The notes beneath the pieces are model-generated. The model had not been told where the DNA came from and ran no database searches. It saw nothing but the letters and a program-made list of their open reading frames with translations. 64,000 bases of DNA from Polaribacter sp. (lineage in GTDB: Bacteria; Bacteroidota; Bacteroidia; Flavobacteriales; Flavobacteriaceae): positions 78,978 through 142,977 of the forward strand of contig JAQXEU010000028.1 in the NCBI GenBank assembly GCA_029250685.1, read 5' to 3'. Of the stretch, positions 1-8,383 are shown one piece after another; within the stretch, counting starts at the first letter, position 1, and each line of letters starts with the position of its first letter. A program made the position numbers and the translations under genes.

Positions 1-428
1 GTTTTACGCTTTTTCAAACGAATTTTTAGCTCATCAATACTAGGTGGCTTTACAAAAACGGCTAATGTATTGTCTGGAAATTTCTTTTTAATTCTTAATC
101 CGCCAGCAACATCAATATCAAAAATAACATGTTTTCCTTGTGCCCAAATTCGCTCAACTTCACTTTTTAAAGTTCCGTAAAAATTATCTCTATATACTTC
201 TTCCCATTCTAAAAAATCTTCACCTTTTATATGGTTTTTAAAATCTTTTAGAGAAATAAAATAATAATCTTTTTCGTGTACTTCTTCCCCTCTTGGTTCT
301 CTAGAAGTAGCTGAAATAGAAAATTCTAAATTGAATTTTTCTTGTGCTAACAAATGACGAACAATGGTTGTTTTACCAGAACCTGATGGCGCAGAAAAAA
401 CAAATAATTTACCTACAAAATTATCCAT
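1..428 (-). CDS. gmk: Guanylate kinase, partial (C-terminus beyond window)
   Basis: This enzyme phosphorylates GMP to GDP with ATP in the cytoplasm. The visible N-terminal 142 residues start at the ATG ending at 428. They carry the P-loop APSGSGKT at about residues 13-20, a SREPRGEE segment matching the family GMP-binding TRxPRxGE motif, and a DIDVAGG segment matching the family DIDvqGa motif. The reading frame stays open to the window edge, so the C-terminal third or so is missing. The start lies 4 bases after the stop of the yicC-type gene on the same strand, and yicC-gmk pairing is common in bacteria, so the two are probably co-transcribed. Identification is secure. Confidence 0.95.
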   Translation of the reverse strand, partial: MDNFVGKLFVFSAPSGSGKTTIVRHLLAQEKFNLEFSISATSREPRGEEVHEKDYYFISLKDFKNHIKGEDFLEWEEVYRDNFYGTLKSEVERIWAQGKHVIFDIDVAGGLRIKKKFPDNTLAVFVKPPSIDELKIRLKKRK

Positions 429-432
429 AAAA

Positions 433-1299
433 CTAAAGTACGTTTAAAATTTGCTCTTTAACTTTTTCTAATTCATTTTTCATTTGAATCACCGATTTTT
501 GCATCGGTGCATAGTTTGCTTTTGATCCAGTTGTATTGATTTCTCTTCCAATTTCTTGAATGATAAAACCTAGTTTTTTACCGTTAGAATCTTTACTATC
601 TAATTCTTGTAAAAAATATTCTAAATGATTTCCTAAACGAACTTTTTCTTCGTTAATATCTAGTTTTTCTAGATAATAAATCAATTCTTGCTCAAAACGA
701 TTCTGATCAATTTCTACTTTTAAATCGTCAATAGATTTTTGCAAACGCTCTCTAACATTCTCTAATCTTTCTTCATCCAACGCATTTACTTCTTCTAAAT
801 ATTTTCTGATATTTAAAATTCTTAATTTAAAATCATCTTCTAAAGAAGCCGCTTCATCCGTTCTATATTGAATGGTTTCATTTAATGCCTCAACAATTGA
901 AGCTTCAATTAAATTCCATTCATTTTCATCTAATTCTTCACGTTCAGTTTTTAAAGCATCTGGCATTTTTATGGCCATTTTCAACAACTCAACTTCATTA
1001 TCATTCTCAGTAAACAAGACATTTTTTAATTGCTGTACATAATTATTTACAACCGTTTTATTAATTACAGTTGTAGTTTCATCTGCCGTCATTTCTACAT
1101 AAATAGAAAAATCTATTTTACCTCTAACCAAACCAGCTGCTAGTTTTTTACGAACCGATAATTCTTTCTCTTTATAATAAGACGGAATACGAACATTTAA
1201 ATCTAAATTTTTACTATTTAGTATTTTAATTTCTATCGTAACTTTTTTTGTTGGTAATTGTAAAACGGATTTCCCGTAACCTGTCATTGATTGAATCAT
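433..1299 (-). CDS. yicC: YicC/YloC family endoribonuclease
   Basis: The 288-residue protein begins [11 protein letters not shown], the family hallmark N-terminus, and ends with the conserved C-terminal (DUF1732) block including [20 protein letters not shown]. Members of this family in E. coli and Bacillus act as endoribonucleases implicated in small-RNA and mRNA turnover; the role here is inferred from the family. The middle is charged and predicted helical. It lies immediately upstream of gmk on the same strand. An exact TAnnTTTG promoter element on the minus strand (1325-1332) lies 26 bases upstream of the start and probably drives both genes. A start at the internal Met of MTGYGK cannot be excluded. 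Confidence 0.92.
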   Translation of the reverse strand: MIQSMTGYGKSVLQLPTKKVTIEIKILNSKNLDLNVRIPSYYKEKELSVRKKLAAGLVRGKIDFSIYVEMTADETTTVINKTVVNNYVQQLKNVLFTENDNEVELLKMAIKMPDALKTEREELDENEWNLIEASIVEALNETIQYRTDEAASLEDDFKLRILNIRKYLEEVNALDEERLENVRERLQKSIDDLKVEIDQNRFEQELIYYLEKLDINEEKVRLGNHLEYFLQELDSKDSNGKKLGFIIQEIGREINTTGSKANYAPMQKSVIQMKNELEKVKEQILNVL

Positions 1300-1324
1300 T
1301 CAATACTTTTTTTAAATATAGCTG

Positions 1325-1332
1325 CAAAGATA
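1325..1332 (-). promoter_or_regulatory. Candidate promoter (-7 element) for yicC-gmk
   Basis: On the minus strand this reads TATCTTTG, an exact match to the Bacteroidota -7 element TAnnTTTG. It sits 26 bases upstream of the yicC start. I do not see a clear -33 TTG at the usual spacing, so the assignment rests on one box plus position. Confidence 0.45.
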
Positions 1333-1454
1333 CAAAATTATTAAAGGATTTTTTATTGCAGAAAAACGAAAAACCCAAAGAGAATTTCAGGAAAAACTAC
1401 AGAACTTATTTTGTTTTCGTTATTTTTACAATTCACAATTTATAGACATAAAGT

Positions 1455-2486
1455 TTGCAAACAAATACACATATTTTAGTGATCAGATTATCTGCAATGG
1501 GCGATGTTGCGATGACAATTCCTATTATTAGAGCTTTGATTGAAAAGCACCCAGAAATTAAAATCACATTTTTATCTAAAGCCTTTTTAAAGCCACTTTT
1601 TGATGACATTCCGAATGTAACTTTTTATGCAGCGGATGTTAAAAACAAACACAAAGGTGTTTTAGGTTTGCACAAACTTTCTAAGGAATTAAAACAATTA
1701 AGAATTACACATATTGCCGATTTACACAATGTATTACGATCTAAAATTTTACGTAGCTTTTTTAAATTTTCAACGAAAAACATTGCTGTTATTGACAAAG
1801 GAAGAAGCGAAAAAAAAGCTTTAACAAGAAAAGAGAATAAAGTTTTTAAACAGTTAAAAACATCGCACGAACGTTATGCTGATGTTTTTAGAAAATTAGG
1901 TTTTTCTGTTGATATTACAAATCCAACCAAACTAGAAAAACCGAGTTTAGCAACTTCTGTTTTAAGTTTAATTGGAGAAAAGAAAAATAATTGGATTGGA
2001 ATTGCGCCTTTTGCTGCTTTTGACTCTAAAATGTACCCATTAGATTTAATGGAAAAAGTGATTGATATTTTATCTAACAAATACACTGTTTTACTTTTTG
2101 GTGGTGGTGAAAAAGAAATTGCATTATTATCAAAAATTGAACAAAAAAATGAAGCAGTTATTTCTGTTGCGGGCAAATTAAACTTGCGTGAAGAATTAAA
2201 TTTAATTGCACATTTAGAGTGTATGTTGGCTATGGATTCTGGAAACGCACATTTTGCTGCAATGTTACAAATACCTACAATTACAACTTGGGGAGCAACG
2301 CACCCGTTTGCAGGTTTTGTGCCTTTTAATCAACCAAAAGAAAATAGTTTATTACCCGATTTAGAGAAATACCCAAACATTCCGTGTTCTATTTATGGAA
2401 ATAAAATTTGTGACGGATATGAAGATGTTATGAGAACAATTTCGCCAGAAAGAGTCATTAAAAAAGTAGAAGAAATACTAAATTAA
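1455..2486 (+). CDS. Glycosyltransferase family 9 (heptosyltransferase-like)
   Basis: The 343-residue protein has the GT9 layout. Near the N-terminus is RLSAMGDVAMTIPIIRAL, the usual sugar-acceptor loop of heptosyltransferases, and in the C-terminal half MDSGNAHFAAMLQIPTITTWG, which forms the nucleotide-sugar site. Family members add heptose or similar sugars to lipopolysaccharide inner core on the cytoplasmic face of the inner membrane. The exact sugar cannot be read from sequence. The start is a TTG at 1455; the next ATG (1496) would remove the first beta strand, so TTG is preferred. Only 10 bases separate it from upp, suggesting co-transcription. Confidence 0.88.
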   Translation: MQTNTHILVIRLSAMGDVAMTIPIIRALIEKHPEIKITFLSKAFLKPLFDDIPNVTFYAADVKNKHKGVLGLHKLSKELKQLRITHIADLHNVLRSKILRSFFKFSTKNIAVIDKGRSEKKALTRKENKVFKQLKTSHERYADVFRKLGFSVDITNPTKLEKPSLATSVLSLIGEKKNNWIGIAPFAAFDSKMYPLDLMEKVIDILSNKYTVLLFGGGEKEIALLSKIEQKNEAVISVAGKLNLREELNLIAHLECMLAMDSGNAHFAAMLQIPTITTWGATHPFAGFVPFNQPKENSLLPDLEKYPNIPCSIYGNKICDGYEDVMRTISPERVIKKVEEILN

Positions 2487-2496
2487 AAAAGCAATT

Positions 2497-3150
2497 ATGA
2501 TTATCCATCACTTAGAAGAAACCAATTCGATTCTTAATAAATTTATTGCAGAAATTAGAGATATTTCCATTCAAAAAGATGCGATGCGTTTTAGAAGAAA
2601 TATCGAAAGAATTGGAGAGATTTTAGGCTACGAATTAAGTAAAAACTTAAATTATTCTTCAGAAAAAACCACAACTCCTTTAGGAGTAAAAGAAAGCTTT
2701 CAACTATTAAATAAAATAGTTTTAGGTTCAATTTTAAGAGCTGGTTTACCTTTACATCAAGGTTTATTAAATTATTTTGATGATGCGGAAAACGCTTTTA
2801 TTTCTGCATATAGAAATCATCCAAATAATGATACAGAATTTGAAATTGTTGTAGAATATTTTGCTGCACCATCAATCGATAATAAAACATTGATTTTAGC
2901 AGATCCAATGTTGGCAACAGGACAGTCTTTAGTTTCGGTTTTTGAAGCAATTAAAAAATATGGAAGCCCTAAAGAATTACATATAGCTTGTGTGATTGCA
3001 TCTGCTGAAGGAATTGAATTTATCAAAAATCATTTTCCTGAAAACACACATTTATGGATTGCTGCAATTGATAACGAATTGAATGAAAAAGGATATATTG
3101 TACCTGGTTTAGGCGATGCAGGAGATTTAGCTTTTGGTGCTAAACTATAA
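2497..3150 (+). CDS. upp: Uracil phosphoribosyltransferase
   Basis: This enzyme converts uracil and PRPP to UMP in pyrimidine salvage. The 217-residue sequence contains the PRPP-binding loop ADPMLATGQSL at about residues 133-143 and the uracil-binding C-terminal block IVPGLGDAGDLAFGAKL. The usual family ending is GDAGDR(x)FGT; the Leu-Ala substitution is noted. It follows the GT9 gene by 10 bases. Its last 11 bases overlap the 3' end of the convergent membrane-protein gene. Confidence 0.93.
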   Translation: MIIHHLEETNSILNKFIAEIRDISIQKDAMRFRRNIERIGEILGYELSKNLNYSSEKTTTPLGVKESFQLLNKIVLGSILRAGLPLHQGLLNYFDDAENAFISAYRNHPNNDTEFEIVVEYFAAPSIDNKTLILADPMLATGQSLVSVFEAIKKYGSPKELHIACVIASAEGIEFIKNHFPENTHLWIAAIDNELNEKGYIVPGLGDAGDLAFGAKL

Positions 3151-4066
3151 AATGTATTGCAAAAGAAAGCAGTAAAAAAACCATCAAGACAATATTTATT
3201 ATCAACTTTTTTTGCAGTGTGCAAATCCAATTTGCAATAATAATTGTAGTCGGAATTAAGAATGAAATCAATTCTATTCCGTTCTTTTTATCAACGAAAG
3301 CTATAAACACAATTGCAATTACTAAATGTAGCAATAACAAAACCCAACTCTTTTTAAATCGATTACTTACAGACATTATATTTCCTGTTCTTAACAAAAT
3401 TGAAACGGCTGTAAAAACTAGAAAAAGCATTAAAAATATTGCGTAATAACTCGTCAAATAAAAACTGATATCAATCATAAGAACAACATCAAAAAGTTGA
3501 TTGAAAGTTGCTAAATCATCATTCCAAAAAAGATACGTAAAATATAAGAAGAATGGCGTTACTAAACCAATAATCGGAATCAAAACTGTTCTGATTGTGA
3601 TTTTTGCAAATAAATAAATCGCAGCATACAACAAGATTAAATACAATACATAGGAAGGAGAAATTAACACTAAAACCCCGAGCCATAATCCGGCATCAAA
3701 TAATTTTTGATACACTATTTTTAAGGTCCTTAAACTATATAGTCTTCTAAAAAACAAGAACAACAATAAATATGTCAATACAATTTCATAATCTAAAACA
3801 ACGGTTTCTAAAAAACCCAATCCAATTACAAAAAGTAAAAATCCGTAAGAATCATCTCTAGTTAAATTGTTTTTAGAAATCACAAAATTAAACAAGAAAA
3901 AGAGCCCTAAAAACAAAGGGAAAGTCAACAAGAATTTAAATAAATAATCTAGATTTATTTCGAAATTTTGAACCACAATAAAATCTAACACATAGTACAT
4001 AAAAAAAAGCACGATGATGATTATAAAATTTACTGGTTTTGATTTGCCGAAAAAATTGGCTAACAT
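3140..4066 (-). CDS. Multi-spanning membrane protein, DUF6427-like
   Basis: This 308-residue protein is almost entirely hydrophobic and shows roughly nine to ten membrane segments with very short loops. It has no recognisable catalytic motif. I believe it belongs to the flavobacterial family DUF6427, which is commonly found beside upp, but this is from memory and not from a search. It is convergent with and overlaps upp by 11 bases, and divergent from the small membrane protein at 4108. Function unknown; the constant proximity to upp in this group may be positional and not functional. Confidence 0.75.
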   Translation of the reverse strand: MLANFFGKSKPVNFIIIIVLFFMYYVLDFIVVQNFEINLDYLFKFLLTFPLFLGLFFLFNFVISKNNLTRDDSYGFLLFVIGLGFLETVVLDYEIVLTYLLLFLFFRRLYSLRTLKIVYQKLFDAGLWLGVLVLISPSYVLYLILLYAAIYLFAKITIRTVLIPIIGLVTPFFLYFTYLFWNDDLATFNQLFDVVLMIDISFYLTSYYAIFLMLFLVFTAVSILLRTGNIMSVSNRFKKSWVLLLLHLVIAIVFIAFVDKKNGIELISFLIPTTIIIANWICTLQKKLIINIVLMVFLLLSFAIHFIV

Positions 4067-4078
4067 AATTAGTTTTTA

Positions 4079-4086
4079 TATTTTTG
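4079..4086 (+). promoter_or_regulatory. Candidate promoter for the small membrane protein/trmB
   Basis: TATTTTTG matches TAnnTTTG exactly and has a TTGG box at 4056-4059, about 20 bases upstream, which is the expected -33/-7 spacing in Bacteroidota. It lies 22 bases before the ATG at 4108. This is the best-formed promoter in the window. Confidence 0.6.
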
Positions 4087-4107
4087 CAATGTAAAGATAC
4101 TTAAGTT

Positions 4108-4317
4108 ATGATAGCAAGCAATATTTTTAGATTAATTGGCGATTTTTTTTCTTGGGCTTTTGGTCCTTTTGAAGCATTACGTTTAAACGACTTAAGCTGG
4201 TGGGCATCAAACGCTGTAAACTGGATGTTTATGGTTGTTTTATTAGTTTTATTTGCTTACTGGATGAAAGAATCAAGACGTTTCAAAAGAGAAGGAATCG
4301 AAGATTCTGCCAAATAG
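4108..4317 (+). CDS. Small single-pass membrane protein, DUF6341-like
   Basis: The 69-residue protein has an amphipathic N-terminal half, a hydrophobic segment at about residues 38-52 (MFMVVLLVLFAYW) and a charged tail (KESRRFKREGIEDSAK) likely in the cytoplasm by the positive-inside rule. I associate it with flavobacterial family DUF6341; members are sometimes mislabelled uracil phosphoribosyltransferase because of their position near upp. It has a good promoter at 4079 and precedes trmB by 9 bases. Function unknown. Confidence 0.75.
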   Translation: MIASNIFRLIGDFFSWAFGPFEALRLNDLSWWASNAVNWMFMVVLLVLFAYWMKESRRFKREGIEDSAK

Positions 4318-4326
4318 CATTTAACT

Positions 4327-4998
4327 TTGGGAAGCAAAAACAAATTAAAACGTTTTAACGAAAACGAAACGTTTTCTAATGTTATTCAACCAAAAAGAGA
4401 AGAAATCTTAGATGGTTTTTCTTTAAAGGGGAAATGGAATACTTTTTTCAAGAACGATAAGCCTATCGTTTTAGAGTTGGGTTGTGGAAAAGGAGAATAC
4501 ACAATCGCTTTAGCTCAAAAAAATCCTGATAAAAATTTTATTGGAATTGATATAAAAGGCGCTCGTTTCTGGCGTGGCGCAAAAACTGCTTTAGAAGAGA
4601 ATCTAGAAAATGTTGGTTTTATTAGAACGCAGATTGAATTGATTAATGAGCTTTTTGCAGAAAATGAAGTGGATGAAATTTGGATTACTTTTCCAGATCC
4701 GCAAATAAAATACAAACGCACAAAACACAGACTTACAAATGCTGAATTCTTAAAAAAGTATCATCATATCTTAAAAGAAAATGGCATTGTAAACTTAAAA
4801 ACCGATAGCGAATTTATGCACGGTTACACATTGGGTTTATTACATGGTGAAGGGCATGAGGTTTTACACGCAAATCATGATGTATATAAAAACACTTACA
4901 GTCCAGAGGAAGTAATTAGCACACAAACTTTTTACGAGAAACAGTATTTAGAAAAAGGAAAACCAATAACTTTTATTAAATTTAGGATTAATTACTAA
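4327..4998 (+). CDS. trmB: tRNA (guanine(46)-N7)-methyltransferase
   Basis: TrmB makes m7G46 in the tRNA variable loop using S-adenosylmethionine. In this 223-residue protein the SAM-binding motif LELGCGKGEYT lies at about residues 50-60, followed by GIDIKGARFWRGA. The family signature FPDPQIKYKRTKHRL lies at about residues 122-136. The start is a TTG 9 bases after the preceding stop; no ATG occurs before the conserved core, so TTG is favoured. It is followed 8 bases later by the alkyltransferase-like gene. Confidence 0.94.
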   Translation: MGSKNKLKRFNENETFSNVIQPKREEILDGFSLKGKWNTFFKNDKPIVLELGCGKGEYTIALAQKNPDKNFIGIDIKGARFWRGAKTALEENLENVGFIRTQIELINELFAENEVDEIWITFPDPQIKYKRTKHRLTNAEFLKKYHHILKENGIVNLKTDSEFMHGYTLGLLHGEGHEVLHANHDVYKNTYSPEEVISTQTFYEKQYLEKGKPITFIKFRINY

Positions 4999-5006
4999 AA
5001 TTCTAA

Positions 5007-5342
5007 ATGAGTTCTTCATACAATTTTTTTGAAAAAGTATACAAAACTGCTAGGTTAATCCCTTATGGAAGAGTAACAAGTTACGGCGCAATTGCAACAT
5101 ATTTAGGCGCAGCAAGATCCGCAAGAATGGTTGGTTGGGCAATGAATAATTCTCATAATCAAAAAGAAGAAGTCCCAGCGCACAGAGTTGTAAATCGAAA
5201 AGGCTTATTAACTGGAAAGCAGCATTTTGATGGCACAAATTTAATGCAACAATTATTAGAAAATGAAGGAATTATTGTTGTTGAAAATCAAATCCAAGAC
5301 TTTCAAAAAGTATTTTGGAATCCAATTGAAGAATTGTTATAA
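5007..5342 (+). CDS. Alkyltransferase-like protein (MGMT fold lacking the acceptor cysteine)
   Basis: The 111-residue protein matches the C-terminal DNA-binding domain of O6-alkylguanine-DNA alkyltransferases, including IPYGRVTSYGAIA, the arginine-finger region AARSARMVGWAM and the active-site block. At the position of the acceptor cysteine (PCHRV in MGMT) it reads PAHRV at residues 57-61. Ala replaces Cys, so it cannot be a suicide alkyltransferase. This is the hallmark of alkyltransferase-like (ATL) proteins, which bind O6-alkylguanine and hand the lesion to nucleotide excision repair. There is no Ada regulatory domain. It is probably co-transcribed with trmB. Confidence 0.88.
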   Translation: MSSSYNFFEKVYKTARLIPYGRVTSYGAIATYLGAARSARMVGWAMNNSHNQKEEVPAHRVVNRKGLLTGKQHFDGTNLMQQLLENEGIIVVENQIQDFQKVFWNPIEELL

Positions 5343-5405
5343 ATTCCACTTATCAACACATCAATAAACAAACTACAACTTCTTTAATATCTAAACACTA
5401 AACAC

Positions 5406-5413
5406 TATATTTG
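5406..5413 (+). promoter_or_regulatory. Candidate promoter for mrp
   Basis: TATATTTG is an exact TAnnTTTG element 33 bases upstream of the mrp start in a 104-base gap. No convincing -33 TTG is visible. Confidence 0.45.
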
Positions 5414-5446
5414 TAGTTTAGAATTAATCCTAATTAAAATCTTAAA

Positions 5447-6577
5447 ATGAGCTTTAAAAAGCAAGATATATACAAGGCATTAGAAACAATTACTGCTCCT
5501 GGTGAAGGAAAAAGTTTGGTTGAAAATGAAAACATTACAAATATTGTAACGTTCGGAAAAGAAGTAATTATTGATGTTACAATTAGCAATCCTTCTTTAC
5601 AAGCTAAGAAAAGAATTGAAAGCGAAGTTATAAATGCGCTTCGTTTAAAAGTTAGTCAAGAAATTGCAGTAAAAGTAAATGTTAAAGCAGTTGTTCCTAA
5701 GAAGGAAAATCCGAATGAGATTAAAGGAAAAGCAATTCCGAATATCAAAAATATTATTGCAATCGCTTCTGGAAAAGGTGGAGTTGGAAAATCTACAATC
5801 ACAGCAAATACTGCAATTACATTAGCAAAAATGGGATTTAGTGTTGGTGTTTTAGACGCTGATGTTTACGGACCATCACAACATATTATGTTTAATGTTG
5901 AAAAAGAAAAACCATTATCTGTAAAAGTTGATGGTAGATCTAAAATGAAACCCGTTGAAAATTATGGCGTAAAATTATTGTCTTTAGGTTTTTTTACAAA
6001 TCCAGATCAAGCAGTAATTTGGCGTGGACCGATGGCTTCAAAAGCATTAAATCAATTAATTTTTGATGCAGATTGGGGAGAGTTAGATTTTTTATTGATT
6101 GATTTACCTCCTGGAACTGGAGATGTGCATTTATCAATTGTACAAGCTTTACCAATTAACGGTGCAATGATTGTTAGTACTCCGCAGAATATTGCTTTAG
6201 CAGATGCTAAAAAAGGAGTTGCAATGTTTCAACAAGAAAGTATCAATGTTCCTGTTTTAGGAATCATAGAAAACATGGCATACTTTACACCAGAAGAATT
6301 ACCAAATAATAAATATTATATTTTTGGAAACGGAGGAGCAAAAAATTTAGCAGAAGATATTAAAACACAATTTTTAGGAGAAATTCCTTTAGTTCAAAGC
6401 ATTAGAGAAGCTGGCGATGTCGGACATCCTGTAGCTTTACAAACCAATACTCCGTTAGAAAAAGCTTTTTCTGACACGACTAAAGAAATGCTTTCTCAAT
6501 TAGTAAAAAGAAATGAAAAATTACCACCAACAGAAGTTGTTAGAATAACAACAATGAGTGGTTGTAGCACAAAATAA
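5447..6577 (+). CDS. mrp: Mrp/NBP35-type P-loop ATPase, iron-sulfur carrier
   Basis: The 376-residue protein has an N-terminal MIP18/DUF59 domain (about residues 1-90) and a ParA-like ATPase domain with the deviant Walker A ASGKGGVGKST at about residues 108-118, DADVYGPSQH, and LLIDLPPGTGD. Family members deliver Fe-S clusters in the cytoplasm. After ENMAYF, where many relatives carry a CPxC cluster-binding pair, this protein reads TPEELPNNKYYIFG with no cysteine; the only late cysteine is in the C-terminal MSGCSTK. NifU follows 6 bases downstream, supporting an Fe-S role. Confidence 0.92.
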   Translation: MSFKKQDIYKALETITAPGEGKSLVENENITNIVTFGKEVIIDVTISNPSLQAKKRIESEVINALRLKVSQEIAVKVNVKAVVPKKENPNEIKGKAIPNIKNIIAIASGKGGVGKSTITANTAITLAKMGFSVGVLDADVYGPSQHIMFNVEKEKPLSVKVDGRSKMKPVENYGVKLLSLGFFTNPDQAVIWRGPMASKALNQLIFDADWGELDFLLIDLPPGTGDVHLSIVQALPINGAMIVSTPQNIALADAKKGVAMFQQESINVPVLGIIENMAYFTPEELPNNKYYIFGNGGAKNLAEDIKTQFLGEIPLVQSIREAGDVGHPVALQTNTPLEKAFSDTTKEMLSQLVKRNEKLPPTEVVRITTMSGCSTK

Positions 6578-6583
6578 AAAGTT

Positions 6584-6820
6584 ATGACAGCACAAGAGAC
6601 GCATACAAATGTTGAAAAAGCTTTAGAGGAAATTCGTCCTTTTTTAATTAGTGATGGTGGAAACATCAAGCTTTTATCCATAGAGCAGAACATTGTAAAA
6701 GTGCAATTAGAAGGTGCTTGTATTGGTTGTTCTGTCAATCAAATGACATTAAAAAATGGTGTAGAAGCAACCATTAAAAAATATGCTCCGCAAATACAAG
6801 AAGTAGTGAACGTTGAGTAA
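6584..6820 (+). CDS. NifU C-terminal domain protein (Fe-S scaffold)
   Basis: The 78-residue protein is a stand-alone NifU C-terminal domain, as in NfuA-type carriers. It contains RPFLISDGGNIKLLSIE and the cluster-binding CIGC motif at about residues 46-49 followed by SVNQMTLKNGVE. Two such domains pair to hold a [4Fe-4S] cluster across a dimer interface in known relatives. It follows mrp by 6 bases, so the pair form an Fe-S assembly or transfer operon. A short hairpin overlapping its stop may terminate the transcript. Confidence 0.93.
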   Translation: MTAQETHTNVEKALEEIRPFLISDGGNIKLLSIEQNIVKVQLEGACIGCSVNQMTLKNGVEATIKKYAPQIQEVVNVE

Positions 6821-6840
6821 CTGATAAAAATCAGTTTTTA
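6819..6840 (+). terminator. Weak candidate terminator after nifU
   Basis: Arms AACTGAT and ATCAGTT (7 bp) around a 4-base loop are followed by a run of T. The stem overlaps the nifU stop codon and has only two G:C pairs, so efficiency is doubtful. Confidence 0.4.
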
Positions 6841-6881
6841 AAGCTTTTACAACCGTTATTTTTACATGATTTTTTAAAGAA

Positions 6882-7937
6882 ATGATTACAACAGATATAT
6901 TAATTATTGGTGCTGGACCCACTGGATTATTTACCGTTTTTGAAGCTGGATTATTAAAATTAAGATGTCATTTAATTGATGCCTTGCCACAAGCTGGCGG
7001 ACAATGCTCAGAGATTTATCCAAAGAAACCAATTTATGATATTCCTGCTTATCCAGAAATTTTAGCGGGCGATTTAACGGATAAATTACTAGAGCAAATT
7101 AAACAGTTTGAACCTGGTTTCACTTTAGGAGAACGTGCTGAAACTATTGACAAACAAGAAGACGGTTCATTTATTGTAACTACAAACAAAGGAACAAAAC
7201 ACAAAGCTCCGATTGTTGCAATTGCGGGTGGATTAGGGTCTTTTGAACCGAGAAAACCTCCGATTCCAAATATTGCAAATTTTGAAGATAACGGTGTTGA
7301 ATATATGATTCGTGAACCAGAATTGTATCGCAATAAAAATGTAGTAATTGCTGGTGGTGGAGATTCTGCTTTAGATTGGTCAATATTCCTAACGGATGTG
7401 GCAAAATCTGTAACATTGGTTCATAGAAGAAATGAATTTAGAGGCGCTTTAGATTCTGTTGATAAAGTTCAAGAATTAAAAGATTCAGGGAAATTAACTT
7501 TAGTTACTCCTGCAGAAATTAAAGGGATTACTGGAGAAAATCATGTTACTGGTGTTGTCATTTCTAAGAAAGATGAAGATGATTCTATTTTGGAAACTGA
7601 TCATTTCATTCCACTTTTTGGATTATCGCCTAAACTAGGTCCAATTGCAAATTGGGGATTAGAGATTGAGAAAAATGCTATCAAAGTAAATAACGCATTA
7701 GATTATCAAACAAATATTCCTGGAATTTATGCTATTGGTGATGTAAACACCTATCCTGGAAAATTAAAATTAATTTTATGTGGATTTCATGAAGCAACCT
7801 TGATGTGTCAAAGTGCTTTTAAACGTATTTTTCCTGATAAAAAATATGTAATGAAATATACTACTGTTGGTGGTGTTGATGGTTTTGACGGAACCAGAAA
7901 GGAAGCTCCAAAAGCAGTTGTAAAAAAGATTGAATAA
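6882..7937 (+). CDS. Ferredoxin--NADP+ reductase, thioredoxin-reductase-like type
   Basis: The 351-residue flavoprotein has an N-terminal FAD motif GAGPTGLF at about residues 9-16, a second nucleotide motif GGGDSALDW at about residues 155-163, and the terminal FAD segment GIYAIGDVNTYPGKLKLI. It lacks the CxxC redox pair of thioredoxin reductases, as expected for the YumC-type ferredoxin/flavodoxin reductases. It should pass electrons between NADPH and the ferredoxin encoded next, whose ATG overlaps its stop by one base (TAATG), so translation is probably coupled. Confidence 0.9.
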   Translation: MITTDILIIGAGPTGLFTVFEAGLLKLRCHLIDALPQAGGQCSEIYPKKPIYDIPAYPEILAGDLTDKLLEQIKQFEPGFTLGERAETIDKQEDGSFIVTTNKGTKHKAPIVAIAGGLGSFEPRKPPIPNIANFEDNGVEYMIREPELYRNKNVVIAGGGDSALDWSIFLTDVAKSVTLVHRRNEFRGALDSVDKVQELKDSGKLTLVTPAEIKGITGENHVTGVVISKKDEDDSILETDHFIPLFGLSPKLGPIANWGLEIEKNAIKVNNALDYQTNIPGIYAIGDVNTYPGKLKLILCGFHEATLMCQSAFKRIFPDKKYVMKYTTVGGVDGFDGTRKEAPKAVVKKIE

Positions 7938-8269
7938 TGGAACAAGATGTAACATTAAAGATAACAGACAGAGAAGGTAAACTCCACAAGATTCTTGCAC
8001 CAACAGATATGGCAATGAATTTAATGGAAGTTGTTCGTTCATACGAAATTGCTCCCGAAGGAACTATTGGTATTTGTGGAGGAATGGCAATGTGTGCATC
8101 GTGTCAATGTTATGTAAAATCTAATCACCAATTACCAGAAATGAGTGACGATGAAGATATGATGTTAGCTGAAGCTTTTCATGTGGAAGAAAACAGCCGT
8201 TTAGGTTGTCAAATTCAAATCACTCCAGAAATGGATGGATTGGAAGTAGAATTAGCGCCAGAAAGTTAA
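7937..8269 (+). CDS. [2Fe-2S] ferredoxin, adrenodoxin type
   Basis: The 110-residue protein has four cluster ligands at C47, C53, C56 and C91 in the Cx5Cx2C...C pattern, with the typical RLGCQI segment around the last one. This is the adrenodoxin/Isc-type fold, which transfers single electrons in the cytoplasm. Overlap with the reductase gene makes the two an electron-transfer pair. The acceptor is not visible; the iron dioxygenases downstream do not need a ferredoxin, so the partner may be an oxygenase or Fe-S assembly enzyme elsewhere. Confidence 0.93.
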   Translation: MEQDVTLKITDREGKLHKILAPTDMAMNLMEVVRSYEIAPEGTIGICGGMAMCASCQCYVKSNHQLPEMSDDEDMMLAEAFHVEENSRLGCQIQITPEMDGLEVELAPES

Positions 8270-8289
8270 AAATCTTTTATTAGTTTTTG

Positions 8290-8297
8290 TATATTTG
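8290..8297 (+). promoter_or_regulatory. Candidate promoter for the aromatic catabolism genes
   Basis: TATATTTG, an exact TAnnTTTG element, lies 144 bases upstream of hmgA and 26 bases before a 19-codon reading frame. It implies a leader of roughly 140 bases, long for this window. Confidence 0.4.
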
Positions 8298-8323
8298 AAG
8301 TGCACACTTAAAGCACATTAAAA

Positions 8324-8383
8324 ATGTATTGGTTAGAACTCTTAATTCTTTTAAAGCTTTTAATAAAAAGAAACCCTGAATAA
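8324..8383 (+). other. Possible 19-codon upstream reading frame in the hmgA leader
   Basis: An ATG at 8324 opens a 19-codon frame rich in Leu and Ile (MYWLELLILLKLLIKRNPE), ending 58 bases before hmgA. It directly follows a promoter-like element. Whether it is translated, and whether it is a leader peptide or chance, cannot be decided from sequence. Confidence 0.25.

Noticed and set aside
1248..1445. Frame of 65 codons between yicC and the GT9 gene
   Set aside because: Antisense to the yicC start and without conserved features; the gap holds divergent promoters instead.
3219..3446. Plus-strand frame opposite the polytopic membrane protein
   Set aside because: Antisense shadow of a hydrophobic gene; no independent support.
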